The position numbers were made by a program, and so were the translations under genes. This document shows positions 16,610-25,455 of a DNA stretch of 64,000 nucleotides, piece after piece. The notes beneath the pieces are model-generated. The model was not told where the DNA came from. It searched no databases and saw only the letters and a program-made list of their open reading frames with translations. Numbering within the stretch: position 1 is the stretch's first letter; each line of letters begins with the position of its first letter. Source of the DNA: Galbibacter sp038433465 (lineage in GTDB: Bacteria; Bacteroidota; Bacteroidia; Flavobacteriales; Flavobacteriaceae); NCBI RefSeq assembly GCF_038433465.1, contig NZ_JAESVF010000002.1, positions 62,001 through 126,000 on the forward strand, read 5' to 3'.

Positions 16610-18010
16610 TTATAGCGAGGCGTTTTTAAAACTTTTAATAATATTTTTTACCGTTTTTCTGTTGTATACCGCAGGAAATAATAATTCCATCGTATCGCGT
16701 TCTTCGTAATTATGCTTTAAGGCATTTTTTAAATGATAAGTTCCTTTGAGCGCATCCGAAGATAAATAATACATCCCTGCCAAACGATATTCTAAGTCGG
16801 CATGCTCTGGATAAAACTCCAATGCTTGTAAAAGGGTGTGTATTGCACTGTCGTATTCGCCGAGTTTTAATAAAATATCCGACCACGAAATCCAAGTTTG
16901 CAGTTCGTAATTACCCAATTCTACCGCTTTTTGATATGCAATATCGGCTTCTTCATAAAAATGAAGTAACTCGTTTATTTTAGCACTTCGCTTCCAATAC
17001 AACACATTTTCGCTGTCAATATTGATAGCTTTATTGATGTAGTAAAGTGCCTTTTGGTAATTTTCTTGTTTAAAGTAAAAATCGGTTATAGCCAACCAAC
17101 CTTTGTCTAAAAGCGGGTCTTCGTGTACTGTTCTGTAAAAATATTTTTTAGCCAGTTCGGTATTTCCTAATCTGTCGTGGCATTTTCCAATTCTTAAATA
17201 CGCATACGAAGTAGGGTCATCTAAACTTAAAGTAATCTCATAGTTTTCGATGGCCTCATTATAACGTTTTAAACGTTCTAAAACACGTCCCTTTTCAAGG
17301 TAAGCACCTATAAAAGTATCGTCGGAATAGATTGCGAAATCAAAACTTGAAAGTGCTTCTTTGTACATTTTTTTACTGACGAATTGTTTCCCTAGCTGAT
17401 GCCAAGCAACTTCGCAATACGGATTTTGGTCTAAGTACGAATTTAAAAAAGTGATTGCACCATCAAAATCCTCTAAGAAATCAAAGCAATAAATTACATT
17501 ATAAAGCGCTGCGTAGTCTTCATAATCTTCATTTAAGCAATTGATGAAAGCATCTTTCGCCGATTCGTAATCGTCTAAAAAGAGGTATTCCATCCCGAGA
17601 AGCGAATAAATATCAGAATTATCATCTGTCATAGATAACGCTTCTACTAACAATTCAATCGCTTTTTGATGATTGTCTTGTTTGGAATAAATATTAGCTT
17701 TTTGAATAAGAATTTCTTCATTTGAAGATTCTATCGCTTCTAATTCATCTAAAATAACTTCAGCAACATCAAAACGGTTTTCAAATACTAAAATCTCAAC
17801 TTGTAAGAGTTTTAGTTCTGAAGAAGTAGGATGTTGTTGCAAGCCAATTTGAATGGCTTTTTTTGCTAAAGCTACTTTTCCTGAATCGAGATAATGATGT
17901 GTTATCTCTTGGAAGTCTTCTGAATCAAAGAAATAAACATCATTTGTTTTTAGCATTGATTCAAATTTTGCTAACGGTGGGTTATGGTCTTCGTGAGCAC
18001 TAAATGGCAT
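16610..18010 (-). CDS. Cytoplasmic TPR repeat protein
   Basis: A 466-residue protein without signal peptide or membrane helix. It is made almost wholly of 34-residue TPR units from about residue 30 to 450, with repeated A-Y-x-x-x-G-x-x-x-x-x-x-x-x-Y-x-x-A-I patterns. It is probably a protein-protein scaffold. It is a single-gene unit between the aminotransferase and DUF368 genes. A similar TPR protein is common in Flavobacteriaceae, but I know of no assigned function. Confidence 0.82.
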   Translation of the reverse strand: MPFSAHEDHNPPLAKFESMLKTNDVYFFDSEDFQEITHHYLDSGKVALAKKAIQIGLQQHPTSSELKLLQVEILVFENRFDVAEVILDELEAIESSNEEILIQKANIYSKQDNHQKAIELLVEALSMTDDNSDIYSLLGMEYLFLDDYESAKDAFINCLNEDYEDYAALYNVIYCFDFLEDFDGAITFLNSYLDQNPYCEVAWHQLGKQFVSKKMYKEALSSFDFAIYSDDTFIGAYLEKGRVLERLKRYNEAIENYEITLSLDDPTSYAYLRIGKCHDRLGNTELAKKYFYRTVHEDPLLDKGWLAITDFYFKQENYQKALYYINKAINIDSENVLYWKRSAKINELLHFYEEADIAYQKAVELGNYELQTWISWSDILLKLGEYDSAIHTLLQALEFYPEHADLEYRLAGMYYLSSDALKGTYHLKNALKHNYEERDTMELLFPAVYNRKTVKNIIKSFKNASL

Positions 18011-18097
18011 AAGCGATGCGTTTTTAGATTTCTACGTTAATAAATTTAGGGCTTGAAGCGATATGATTGAATCAAAAACCTTATTGTTATTAACAAA

Positions 18098-19291
18098 TTA
18101 GTTAACATTTTGGTTATTCCACTCATCTAGCAGTGCTAAAATAGTGTTGCAACCTTCATCTATTTCTTCATTCGAAATGGTTAAAGGAGGTGTTATTCTT
18201 AGGGCTCTTGTTTCAAATAAAAGCCAAAATAATATAAGTCCTTTTTTCATTCCTTTTAAGATTACATAATTGGCGATAGCCTCGTTTTCGAGAATTACGG
18301 CCAACATTAATCCTTTTCCTCTTACTTCTTTAATCAAAGGGTGTACCAATTTTTTTCTGAAGAGTTTTTCTTTGGTAAGTGTGTCATTAATTATTGAAGT
18401 TGTTGTTAACTCTTTGAGAGTTGCCAATGCTGCTGCGGCGATTACTGGATGCCCTCCAAAAGTAGTGATGTGTCCCATTTTTGGAGCTTCTTTTAACAGT
18501 GCCATCGTGTCATACGAAGCAGTAAAGGCTCCAATAGGCATTCCACCTGCCATTCCTTTTCCCATAACTAGAATGTCGGGAACAACGTTGTAGTTCATAA
18601 ATCCAAAAAGTTTACCAGTACGTCCAAAACCAGGTTGTATTTCATCGAGAATGAGCAATGCTCCAACAGCTTCGCAACGTTGTTTAACTTTTTGTAAGTA
18701 GTTGTTTTGTGGTTCTATAAATCCTGCGCCACCCTGAATGGTTTCTAAAATTACACCAGCAGTTGTGGTAGTGATTTTTTGTAAATCTTCTTCGTTATTA
18801 AAATTTATAAAGTTTACTCCAGGAAGAAGTGGGCGGTATGCTTGTTTGCGCTCTTCGTATCCCATTAAGCTCATGGAACCTTGAGTGTTACCGTGATAGG
18901 CTTTTTTCGCGGCAATTATTTCACCTCTTCCAGTTGCTCTTTTAGCCAATTTCATGGCGCCTTCAATTGCTTCTGTACCCGAATTAACAAGATATGTTGA
19001 AGAAAGCGAAGCAGGTAAATGTGCTGCTAGTAACTTTGCTAAGTCGACAGCAGGTTTTTGGATGTATTCTCCATACACCATAACATGCATATAAGAAGCT
19101 GCTTGTTCTTGTACGGCTTCAATAACTTTTGGATGACTATGCCCTAATGTGTTTGCCGAAACTCCAGCAACAAAGTCTAAATACTTTTTACCAGAAACAT
19201 CAAAAATATACGAGCCTTTTGCGTGCGAAACTTCCACACACAATGGAGAAGGACCTGTTTGTGCTTGATATGTTAGAAAATCTTGTTTCAT
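18098..19291 (-). CDS. Class III aminotransferase (acetylornithine/aspartate aminotransferase-like)
   Basis: PLP-dependent fold-type I enzyme of 397 residues. It has G-T-E-A-I-E-G-A-M-K-L-A (phosphate-binding), D-E-I-Q-P-G-F-G-R-T-G (PLP ring aspartate) and the Schiff-base lysine in M-G-K-G-M-A-G-G-M-P. The C-terminal R-I-T-P-P-L region fits the ornithine/acetylornithine aminotransferase group. The amino donor is not predictable. The start overlaps the stop of the OstA-like gene (TAATG), so the two are translationally coupled, an arrangement I recall in other flavobacteria. It is not inside an arginine cluster, which makes an ArgD role doubtful. Confidence 0.87.
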   Translation of the reverse strand: MKQDFLTYQAQTGPSPLCVEVSHAKGSYIFDVSGKKYLDFVAGVSANTLGHSHPKVIEAVQEQAASYMHVMVYGEYIQKPAVDLAKLLAAHLPASLSSTYLVNSGTEAIEGAMKLAKRATGRGEIIAAKKAYHGNTQGSMSLMGYEERKQAYRPLLPGVNFINFNNEEDLQKITTTTAGVILETIQGGAGFIEPQNNYLQKVKQRCEAVGALLILDEIQPGFGRTGKLFGFMNYNVVPDILVMGKGMAGGMPIGAFTASYDTMALLKEAPKMGHITTFGGHPVIAAAALATLKELTTTSIINDTLTKEKLFRKKLVHPLIKEVRGKGLMLAVILENEAIANYVILKGMKKGLILFWLLFETRALRITPPLTISNEEIDEGCNTILALLDEWNNQNVN

Positions 19292-21096
19292 TAGGAAGCA
19301 GTTTCTTTTTTAGGTTTCGTAGTTGGTGCCTTTTTAGGTAAAGTTGCTTTCTTATTGATGTTTTTGGCTGGCTGTTTTGGTGTTTTCTTCGGAGTTTCCT
19401 TTTCTTTTGGAGTCTCAGAAGGTGTTGCTTCCTCGGAAGATAAATTCGGATTGTCGATGTCAATCGGGTTGTTAACTCCTTTGATAATTGGGAGTTTTAT
19501 GTTTTTATCGGCTTCACTAAATAAGTCGTCTACACTTAAAATTATTTCATCGCCACGCCAATAAAAACCTCTAAATTTTCTTCCGTTTACAGGAAGTTCA
19601 CTATCTGGGAAAATATTTCCTTCCACATCGATAAATGAAGTAGTATTGTCTATTTCATTATCAACCATTACCATTTGTATCAATCCGCAGAGACGCTTGT
19701 CAATTCCTACAAATTCATCGTCGTCGTCCCATAAATAATAAATGAGTTCGGCATTTTTAACAATGTCGACTATTTTTAATTCATTTTCTTCAAACAGTCC
19801 GTAGAGATATTTTCCTTTAATTTGGTTGTAACCTTGTTTTAAAGAGTCTTTAAATTTTACGCCACTTAGCGAATCTTTTTGAATGATAAAAGCATTATCC
19901 CAAACTTTTAGCGAATCGAGTTTTTCGGTCTTCACATCAGAAATAATATGAATGCTATCTCCTGTCATCTGTGTTTGTCCGCTCCAAAGGACAGGTCTAA
20001 AAGCTGAAAGTTTATTTTCGGGAGTACCTGGTGGAATTTTAGTAATTAGCTGTGCAATACCTGTTTTTTCATCTGTGTGAATAGAATCGCATTTTCCGCT
20101 TAAATCGGTTTTAAAAAAGCGAGCATCTCGAAAAGCTCTAACGATGCGTTCGTTTTCTTTCCCGGTAATCATAAGTGTATCAGCGTGGATATACATCGAG
20201 TCTTTTTGCACCAAACTAATTGCCAAGGCTTTTTTGGTTACTAAAACCGAGTCTTTGGCTTTGTAAATTTCGGCATAGTGCCCACGTAAAACACCATCGT
20301 TTACGGTATCGATAACTTTAATGTTGTTGGTTGCCGAGGCAAACTCTTTCAACTTGTCAAAATATAGGCTGTCTCCGTAGATAATTCGGTCGCTATAATC
20401 AATTCGAGTGTTTTTTAATCCGTATCCAGTTTCGGCAGTAGTGTTGTAAAATCCGCGTTCGCAGTACATTTTATAATCTTCACCCGTTACTGTTGAAGGC
20501 CCGTACATATAGGCGTTCTTGGTGTTGGTGTAGTAGTCCATTCGAGCAGAATTGATGATGTAATCTGGATTGGTAATTTTTACATCGCTTTTAAATTCGT
20601 ACTTGTCAATTTCTAAATAATAGCGTCCTTTATTACTGGTTAGTACATTGGCGCTGTCCTTCACTGTACCAAAGTTATCGTAAAAGGCTTCTTGTGTATT
20701 TCGGTCAAACTCTAATTCTTCCGTAGTAAGTGTCATGGTATTGTTTCGTAAAACAACTTTTTCTTTTGCCAAAGCAATGCGAGTTGTTCCGTCGTACTCT
20801 ACGTACTCACTATTCATTTTTATAGAATCTCCCTGCTGAAAAAACACATTTCCGTAGGCTTGTATTTTATTTTCCTGCTGATAATACACAGCCAAATCAC
20901 ACCATAAATCGATACCTTGGTGTTCAAACTGTACTTGTTGATTGTCTTTGCTGAAGATGGAAGCGCCTGGATATTTTACTTCATCTTTATTAAAATCGCC
21001 ACCATGAACAATTGTAATTTCTTTGTTTTCTTGTGCGGAAGCAAAAGTTGCAATGCAAATAAGTAGGAGGGATATGTATGTGTGTATTCGATTCAA
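19291..21096 (-). CDS. OstA-like (LptA/LptD N-terminal-type) periplasmic protein
   Basis: A 601-residue secreted protein with an N-terminal signal peptide (cleavage near A-S-A-Q-E, residue 22) and a long beta-jellyroll OstA domain built from repeats of D-x-x-x-Y-x-x-x-x-x-x-A-x-G-N-V-type strands. The C-terminal tail of about 50 residues is rich in Pro, Lys and Thr. OstA-domain proteins form the periplasmic bridge that carries lipopolysaccharide to the outer membrane. This would be a Bacteroidetes LptA-like member. It is cotranscribed with an aminotransferase. A TATTTTTG box is 18-25 bases upstream. Confidence 0.82.
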   Translation of the reverse strand: MNRIHTYISLLLICIATFASAQENKEITIVHGGDFNKDEVKYPGASIFSKDNQQVQFEHQGIDLWCDLAVYYQQENKIQAYGNVFFQQGDSIKMNSEYVEYDGTTRIALAKEKVVLRNNTMTLTTEELEFDRNTQEAFYDNFGTVKDSANVLTSNKGRYYLEIDKYEFKSDVKITNPDYIINSARMDYYTNTKNAYMYGPSTVTGEDYKMYCERGFYNTTAETGYGLKNTRIDYSDRIIYGDSLYFDKLKEFASATNNIKVIDTVNDGVLRGHYAEIYKAKDSVLVTKKALAISLVQKDSMYIHADTLMITGKENERIVRAFRDARFFKTDLSGKCDSIHTDEKTGIAQLITKIPPGTPENKLSAFRPVLWSGQTQMTGDSIHIISDVKTEKLDSLKVWDNAFIIQKDSLSGVKFKDSLKQGYNQIKGKYLYGLFEENELKIVDIVKNAELIYYLWDDDDEFVGIDKRLCGLIQMVMVDNEIDNTTSFIDVEGNIFPDSELPVNGRKFRGFYWRGDEIILSVDDLFSEADKNIKLPIIKGVNNPIDIDNPNLSSEEATPSETPKEKETPKKTPKQPAKNINKKATLPKKAPTTKPKKETAS

Positions 21097-21113
21097 CCGA
21101 TTAAATTTTGATT

Positions 21114-21121
21114 CAAAAATA
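21114..21121 (-). promoter_or_regulatory. Candidate -7 box (TATTTTTG) for the OstA-like gene
   Basis: Minus-strand TATTTTTG, 17 bases before the start codon, matches the TAnnTTTG consensus. No clear -33 TTG is present at the usual spacing. Confidence 0.4.
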
Positions 21122-21218
21122 AAGTTTTTTCAGATAGTTGTGCATATGTTGTGAAGAATTTATAAGATACAGTATCCGAAAGCTAATTTGATAGATGCTA
21201 ATAACAGTTTATAAAATG

Positions 21219-21258
21219 AATAAGGTCTAAACAAATTGAGTTTCGTTTAGACCTTATT
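21219..21258 (-). terminator. Stem-loop terminator after purA
   Basis: A perfect 14-base inverted repeat, AATAAGGTCTAAAC (21219-21232) and GTTTAGACCTTATT (21245-21258), with a 12-base loop. It lies 22 bases after the purA stop on the minus strand and is followed there by a T-rich stretch. Confidence 0.7.
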
Positions 21259-21279
21259 GTAATAGTATAGTACAGTATT

Positions 21280-22551
21280 TTATCTGCTGATTGTTTGTGT
21301 TCTGTCTGGTCCAACAGAAACTATTTTAATCGGCACATTTAATTCTTTTTCTAAGAAATCGATATAATCGTTTAATTCCTTCGGAAAATCTTCTGTTGAA
21401 GTTAACTTGGTAAGGTCTTTATCCCACCCTTTCATTTCAGTATAAATAGGCGTAACATTTTCAGCCTCGATATTATAAGGTAAATGTTCGATGGTTTCTC
21501 CTTTGTATGTATAAGCAGTACAAACTTTTAATTTTTTAAATCCACTTAAAACATCTGCTTTCATCATCATTAATTGAGTTACTCCATTTACTTGTACAGC
21601 ATATTTTAAAGCAACTAAATCTAACCAACCACATCTTCTCGGTCTTCCGGTTACGGCACCAAATTCATTTCCAATTCTAGCCATATTCTCTCCGTCTTCA
21701 TCAAAAAGTTCGGTAGGGAATGGGCCACTACCAACACGAGTTGTATAAGCTTTGAAAATACCAAAAACTTCACCAATTCTATTTGGCGCTACTCCCAAAC
21801 CAGTACAAGCACCAGCAGCAGTAGTGTTGGAAGAGGTTACAAAAGGATATGTACCAAAGTCGATATCTAAAAGCGAACCTTGAGCACCTTCAGCTAAAAT
21901 AGTTTTATTCTCTTTAAGCGACTTGTTTAAAAACTCTTCGCTATCAATGAATTTTAATTTTTTCAGCTCGGTGATAGCTTCAAAAAATTCAGTTTCTAAC
22001 TCTTCTAAATCGTATTGAATATCTACATTGTAGAAACTTATCATAGCTTCATGCTTATCAGCTAAAGCTCTGTATCTTTCTTCGAAATCACTCAACTCGA
22101 TATCTCCAACTCTCAAACCGTTTCTTCCTGTTTTGTCCATATACGTTGGACCGATACCTTTTAAAGTAGAACCAATTTTTGCTTTTCCTTTAGAAGCTTC
22201 GGAAGCTGCATCTAGTAACCTATGCGTTGGTAGGATGAGGTGTGCTTTTCTAGATAGTATAAGTTTTTTTACGTAGTCAATTTTAAATTGGTCTAAACCT
22301 TCTAGTTCTTTAACGAAAACTACAGGGTCGATAACCACACCATTTCCAATAACATTTATAGAGTTTTTATGAAAAATACCCGATGGAATGGTTCTTAAAA
22401 CATGTTTTATGCCGTCAAATTCTAAAGTATGACCAGCGTTTGGGCCTCCTTGGAAACGAGCAATAATATCATAATTTTTGGTGAGTACGTCAACGATTTT
22501 ACCTTTTCCTTCGTCTCCCCATTGTAATCCTAGTAGTAAGTCTACTGCCAT
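21280..22551 (-). CDS. purA: Adenylosuccinate synthetase
   Basis: Joins IMP and aspartate using GTP in the first committed step of AMP synthesis. The full-length 423-residue protein carries the glycine-rich loop W-G-D-E-G-K-G-K (11-18), G-P-N-A-G-H-T with the catalytic His, G-S-T-L-K-G-I-G-P-T-Y, and the C-terminal S-V-G-P-D-R guanine-binding segment. It lies 18 bases after the Fur-family gene, so fur and purA are probably cotranscribed. A strong stem-loop follows. Confidence 0.97.
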   Translation of the reverse strand: MAVDLLLGLQWGDEGKGKIVDVLTKNYDIIARFQGGPNAGHTLEFDGIKHVLRTIPSGIFHKNSINVIGNGVVIDPVVFVKELEGLDQFKIDYVKKLILSRKAHLILPTHRLLDAASEASKGKAKIGSTLKGIGPTYMDKTGRNGLRVGDIELSDFEERYRALADKHEAMISFYNVDIQYDLEELETEFFEAITELKKLKFIDSEEFLNKSLKENKTILAEGAQGSLLDIDFGTYPFVTSSNTTAAGACTGLGVAPNRIGEVFGIFKAYTTRVGSGPFPTELFDEDGENMARIGNEFGAVTGRPRRCGWLDLVALKYAVQVNGVTQLMMMKADVLSGFKKLKVCTAYTYKGETIEHLPYNIEAENVTPIYTEMKGWDKDLTKLTSTEDFPKELNDYIDFLEKELNVPIKIVSVGPDRTQTISR

Positions 22552-22569
22552 TTTCTGTAAATAAAATTA

Positions 22570-23019
22570 TTAGCTTTTTTCATTTTTTGTACCATAGAAG
22601 TACAGCGAATGATTTTGTATTTTTATATCGAAAACCTCTTCGATAGTTTTTTTGATATTCTGAATGCGCGGGTCGCAAAACTCCATAACCTCTCCAGTAT
22701 CTGTTAAGATAACATGGTCGTGTTGTTTGTCGAAATACGATTTTTCATAATGCGCTTGATTTTGCCCAAACTGATGCTTACGTACCAAACCAGATTCTAA
22801 TAAAAGCTCAATGGTGTTGTATAGGGTTGCGCGACTTACACGATAGTTTTTGTTTTTCATTTTGATATATAAAGACTCAATATCAAAATGTTCATTACTA
22901 TCATAAATTTCTTGTAGTATAGCATATCGTTCAGGAGTTTTCCTGTGTTTGTGTTCTTCCAAAAATTTGGTAAACACATTTTTAACGATTTCTTGATTTT
23001 TTTCGTTCGCCATAATCAA
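22570..23019 (-). CDS. fur: Fur-family transcriptional regulator
   Basis: A 149-residue winged-helix regulator. The recognition helix region reads V-S-R-A-T-L-Y-N-T-I-E-L-L-L, and the metal-binding hinge has H-Y-E ... H-D-H-V-I followed by E-F-C-D. Only one cysteine is visible, so the structural CxxC zinc site of classical Fur/PerR is missing. Which metal or peroxide it senses cannot be told. It probably starts a transcript with purA. A TACATTTG box lies 18-25 bases upstream. An in-frame second start (M-A-N-E) lies two codons in. Confidence 0.9.
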   Translation of the reverse strand: MIMANEKNQEIVKNVFTKFLEEHKHRKTPERYAILQEIYDSNEHFDIESLYIKMKNKNYRVSRATLYNTIELLLESGLVRKHQFGQNQAHYEKSYFDKQHDHVILTDTGEVMEFCDPRIQNIKKTIEEVFDIKIQNHSLYFYGTKNEKS

Positions 23020-23036
23020 ATCTACGAATTAGGATA

Positions 23037-23044
23037 CAAATGTA
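23037..23044 (-). promoter_or_regulatory. Candidate -7 box (TACATTTG) for fur-purA
   Basis: Minus-strand TACATTTG matches TAnnTTTG, 17 bases before the fur start. A near-perfect palindrome (23094-23112) lies about 50 bases further upstream and could be an operator. Confidence 0.4.
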
Positions 23045-23093
23045 AGGTTTAATGACGAAATATACATCAGAAAATAAAAAGTAGTAAGAAAAG

Positions 23094-23112
23094 GTTTTTA
23101 ACAGTTAAAAAC
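23094..23112. promoter_or_regulatory. Palindrome GTTTTTAAC-a-GTTAAAAAC, possible operator
   Basis: A 9+1+9 perfect palindrome in the 114-base gap between the relA stop and the fur start. It could be a binding site for a dimeric regulator (for example Fur autoregulation) or a weak stop signal after relA. The sequence alone does not decide. Confidence 0.3.
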
Positions 23113-23133
23113 AGTAGTGCGGGTATTGCTACT

Positions 23134-25338
23134 TTAAATGCGTTTTACTTTATCGATTCCGTTGATTTTCTTTAAATTTTCTAACAATTTTTTCAGAATG
23201 GTTTTATTTTTAACTTCCACAGTAATCTTTCCAGAAAATACACCGCCTTCGGTTTCGAAGTTGATGTTTTTCATATTTACGTGCATGTTGTTAGAAATAA
23301 CTTTTGTTACGTTGCTTACCAATCCGAGATTGTCAATTCCGTCGAGTTTAATAATGGCAGTAAACTCTTGTTGTGTAGAGTCTATCCACTTGGCAGGGAT
23401 TATTCGATACGCATAGTTTGATTGTAATGTAATTGCGTTCGGACAATCTTTTTTGTGCACTTTGATTCCGTCGTTTACCGTAATAAAACCAAAAACATCA
23501 TCTCCTGGAATAGGGTTGCAACAGTTTGTAAACTTGTAGTCGAGTTTTTCTTCTTCCTTTCCAAAAACAAGTTGGTCGTAATTGGTTGTAATTTCTTCTT
23601 TGTTTACTTCTTCTGGCGTTGCAGGTTTTCGTATTTTATTTTTGAAGAAATTTATAAACGTATTGCTCCTAGAGTTTGCAAACTCTTTGAGCATTTGGTT
23701 GTCTATGGTGCTAATTCCAACGCGGTAAAATAAGTCTAAACTTGTTTTAAGTTTAAAGTATACCACAAGGTCGTTTACTACGCTTTCGTTGAGCGTAATT
23801 TTTAATTGCTTTAATTTTCGGCGAAGTATTTCTTTTCCTTCTTCGGCAATTTCTTTTTTCTCGTCTTTTAACGACGATTTAATTTTTGCTCTTGCGCGAG
23901 CAGTAGTAGCATAATCGAGCCAGTTGGAGTTTGGTTTAGAGCTTTCCGAAGTAATAATTTCTACTTGGTCGCCACTTTTTAAAACTCTACTCAGTGGAAC
24001 TAATTTTCCGTTTACTTTCGCTCCACGAGTTTTGAGTCCAACTTCGGTATGAATACTGAATGCAAAATCGAGTGGCGTAGCACCTTTAGGCAACGATTTA
24101 AGTTCTCCTTTTGGGGTGAATACAAATATCTCTCGGGAGTATAAATTTAGTTTAAATTCTTCTACAAAATCTACGGCATTTCCTTCGGCATTTTCTAAGG
24201 CTTCTTGTAATCTGTTCAGCCAAATTTCTATTCCTTGTTCTTTTTGGTCGCCGTGTTTGTATTTAAAGTGAGCTGCGTATCCTTTCTCGGCAATTTCGTG
24301 CATACGCTCACTGCGTATTTGTACTTCTACCCAGCGTCCTTTTGGGCCAATTACGGTAATGTGTAAAGCTTCGTATCCTGTTGTTTTAGGTGAAGAAATC
24401 CAGTCGCGTAATCGTGTTGGGTTGGGGCGGAAGTGATCGGTTACGATAGAATATATTTTCCAGGCTAAAAACTTTTCGTTTTCTCGGTCACTTTTATAAA
24501 TTATTCTGATGGCAAACTTATCGTAAACTTCGTCAAAGCTTACATTTTGCGCTTTCATTTTTCTTCGGATAGAAAAAATAGATTTCGGACGTCCTTTGAT
24601 GGAGTAGTTCAATCCTTCAATATCCAAACTCTCTTTTATAACATTGCTAAACGATTCGATATAGGCTTCTTGGTCTTCTTTGGTTTCTTCCATTTTGCCA
24701 AGAATATCGTTGTACACTTCGGGTTCTGTATATTTCAACCCAAGGTCTTCGAGCTCTGTTTTTATATTGTAAAGTCCAATTCTATGTGCTAGTGGCGCAT
24801 AAATATAGAGTGTTTCCGAAGCAATTTTTACCTGTTTATGCGGTGCCATGGAGTCCATGGTTTGCATATTATGAAGTCGGTCGGCAATTTTTATAAGAAT
24901 TACCCGAACGTCATCATTCAAGGTAAGTAGCATTTTTCGGAAGTTTTCGGCTTGCAACGAAATGTCTTGCTCCGACGTCATTTGAGAAATTTTTGTAAGC
25001 CCATCAACAATACGAGCTACAGTTTCCCCAAAAAGACGCTCCATGTCTTCTAAAGTATATGAGGTGTCTTCAACAACATCGTGCAACAACGCTGCCGCAA
25101 TGGCAGTAGCGTCCAACCCAATTTGCTGTGCTACAATTTTGGCAACTGCAATGGGGTGGAAAATGTAGGCTTCACCGCTTTTTCTGCGTTGGTCTTTGTG
25201 CGCATCTACAGCAGTATCAAACGCCAGTCGGATGAGTTTTTTGTCTTCATCTGTTAAGGTTTGATAACTTATACGCAACAACTCTTTGTATTGCCTAGCA
25301 ATTCGTTTGTTTTCCTTTTCTATTTCTAACACCGTCAT
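23134..25338 (-). CDS. spoT: Bifunctional (p)ppGpp synthetase/hydrolase (RelA/SpoT)
   Basis: A 734-residue stringent-response enzyme. It has an HD hydrolase domain (His86-Asp87 in L-L-H-D-V-V-E-D-T), then the synthetase domain with R-x-K-x-x-x-S-I-x-x-K-like S-I-F-S-I-R-R-K-M, followed by a TGS domain (F-V-F-T-P-K-G-E-L-K-S-L-P), and a C-terminal C-C-N-P zinc-type motif with an ACT domain. Both HD and synthetase motifs look intact, so it should make and degrade (p)ppGpp. It is monocistronic. The symbol rel is equally acceptable, as Bacteroidetes usually have this single long homologue. Confidence 0.96.
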   Translation of the reverse strand: MTVLEIEKENKRIARQYKELLRISYQTLTDEDKKLIRLAFDTAVDAHKDQRRKSGEAYIFHPIAVAKIVAQQIGLDATAIAAALLHDVVEDTSYTLEDMERLFGETVARIVDGLTKISQMTSEQDISLQAENFRKMLLTLNDDVRVILIKIADRLHNMQTMDSMAPHKQVKIASETLYIYAPLAHRIGLYNIKTELEDLGLKYTEPEVYNDILGKMEETKEDQEAYIESFSNVIKESLDIEGLNYSIKGRPKSIFSIRRKMKAQNVSFDEVYDKFAIRIIYKSDRENEKFLAWKIYSIVTDHFRPNPTRLRDWISSPKTTGYEALHITVIGPKGRWVEVQIRSERMHEIAEKGYAAHFKYKHGDQKEQGIEIWLNRLQEALENAEGNAVDFVEEFKLNLYSREIFVFTPKGELKSLPKGATPLDFAFSIHTEVGLKTRGAKVNGKLVPLSRVLKSGDQVEIITSESSKPNSNWLDYATTARARAKIKSSLKDEKKEIAEEGKEILRRKLKQLKITLNESVVNDLVVYFKLKTSLDLFYRVGISTIDNQMLKEFANSRSNTFINFFKNKIRKPATPEEVNKEEITTNYDQLVFGKEEEKLDYKFTNCCNPIPGDDVFGFITVNDGIKVHKKDCPNAITLQSNYAYRIIPAKWIDSTQQEFTAIIKLDGIDNLGLVSNVTKVISNNMHVNMKNINFETEGGVFSGKITVEVKNKTILKKLLENLKKINGIDKVKRI

Positions 25339-25455
25339 AGAATAAAAATAACATAAAGTTTAGTAATTACCAACAAAATCTGTGCCTTTGCTATTTATTT
25401 CCGATAAATATTTTCTACTGAAAAAATAGCAGTTATTAAGTGTTTTTTCAGCTTG

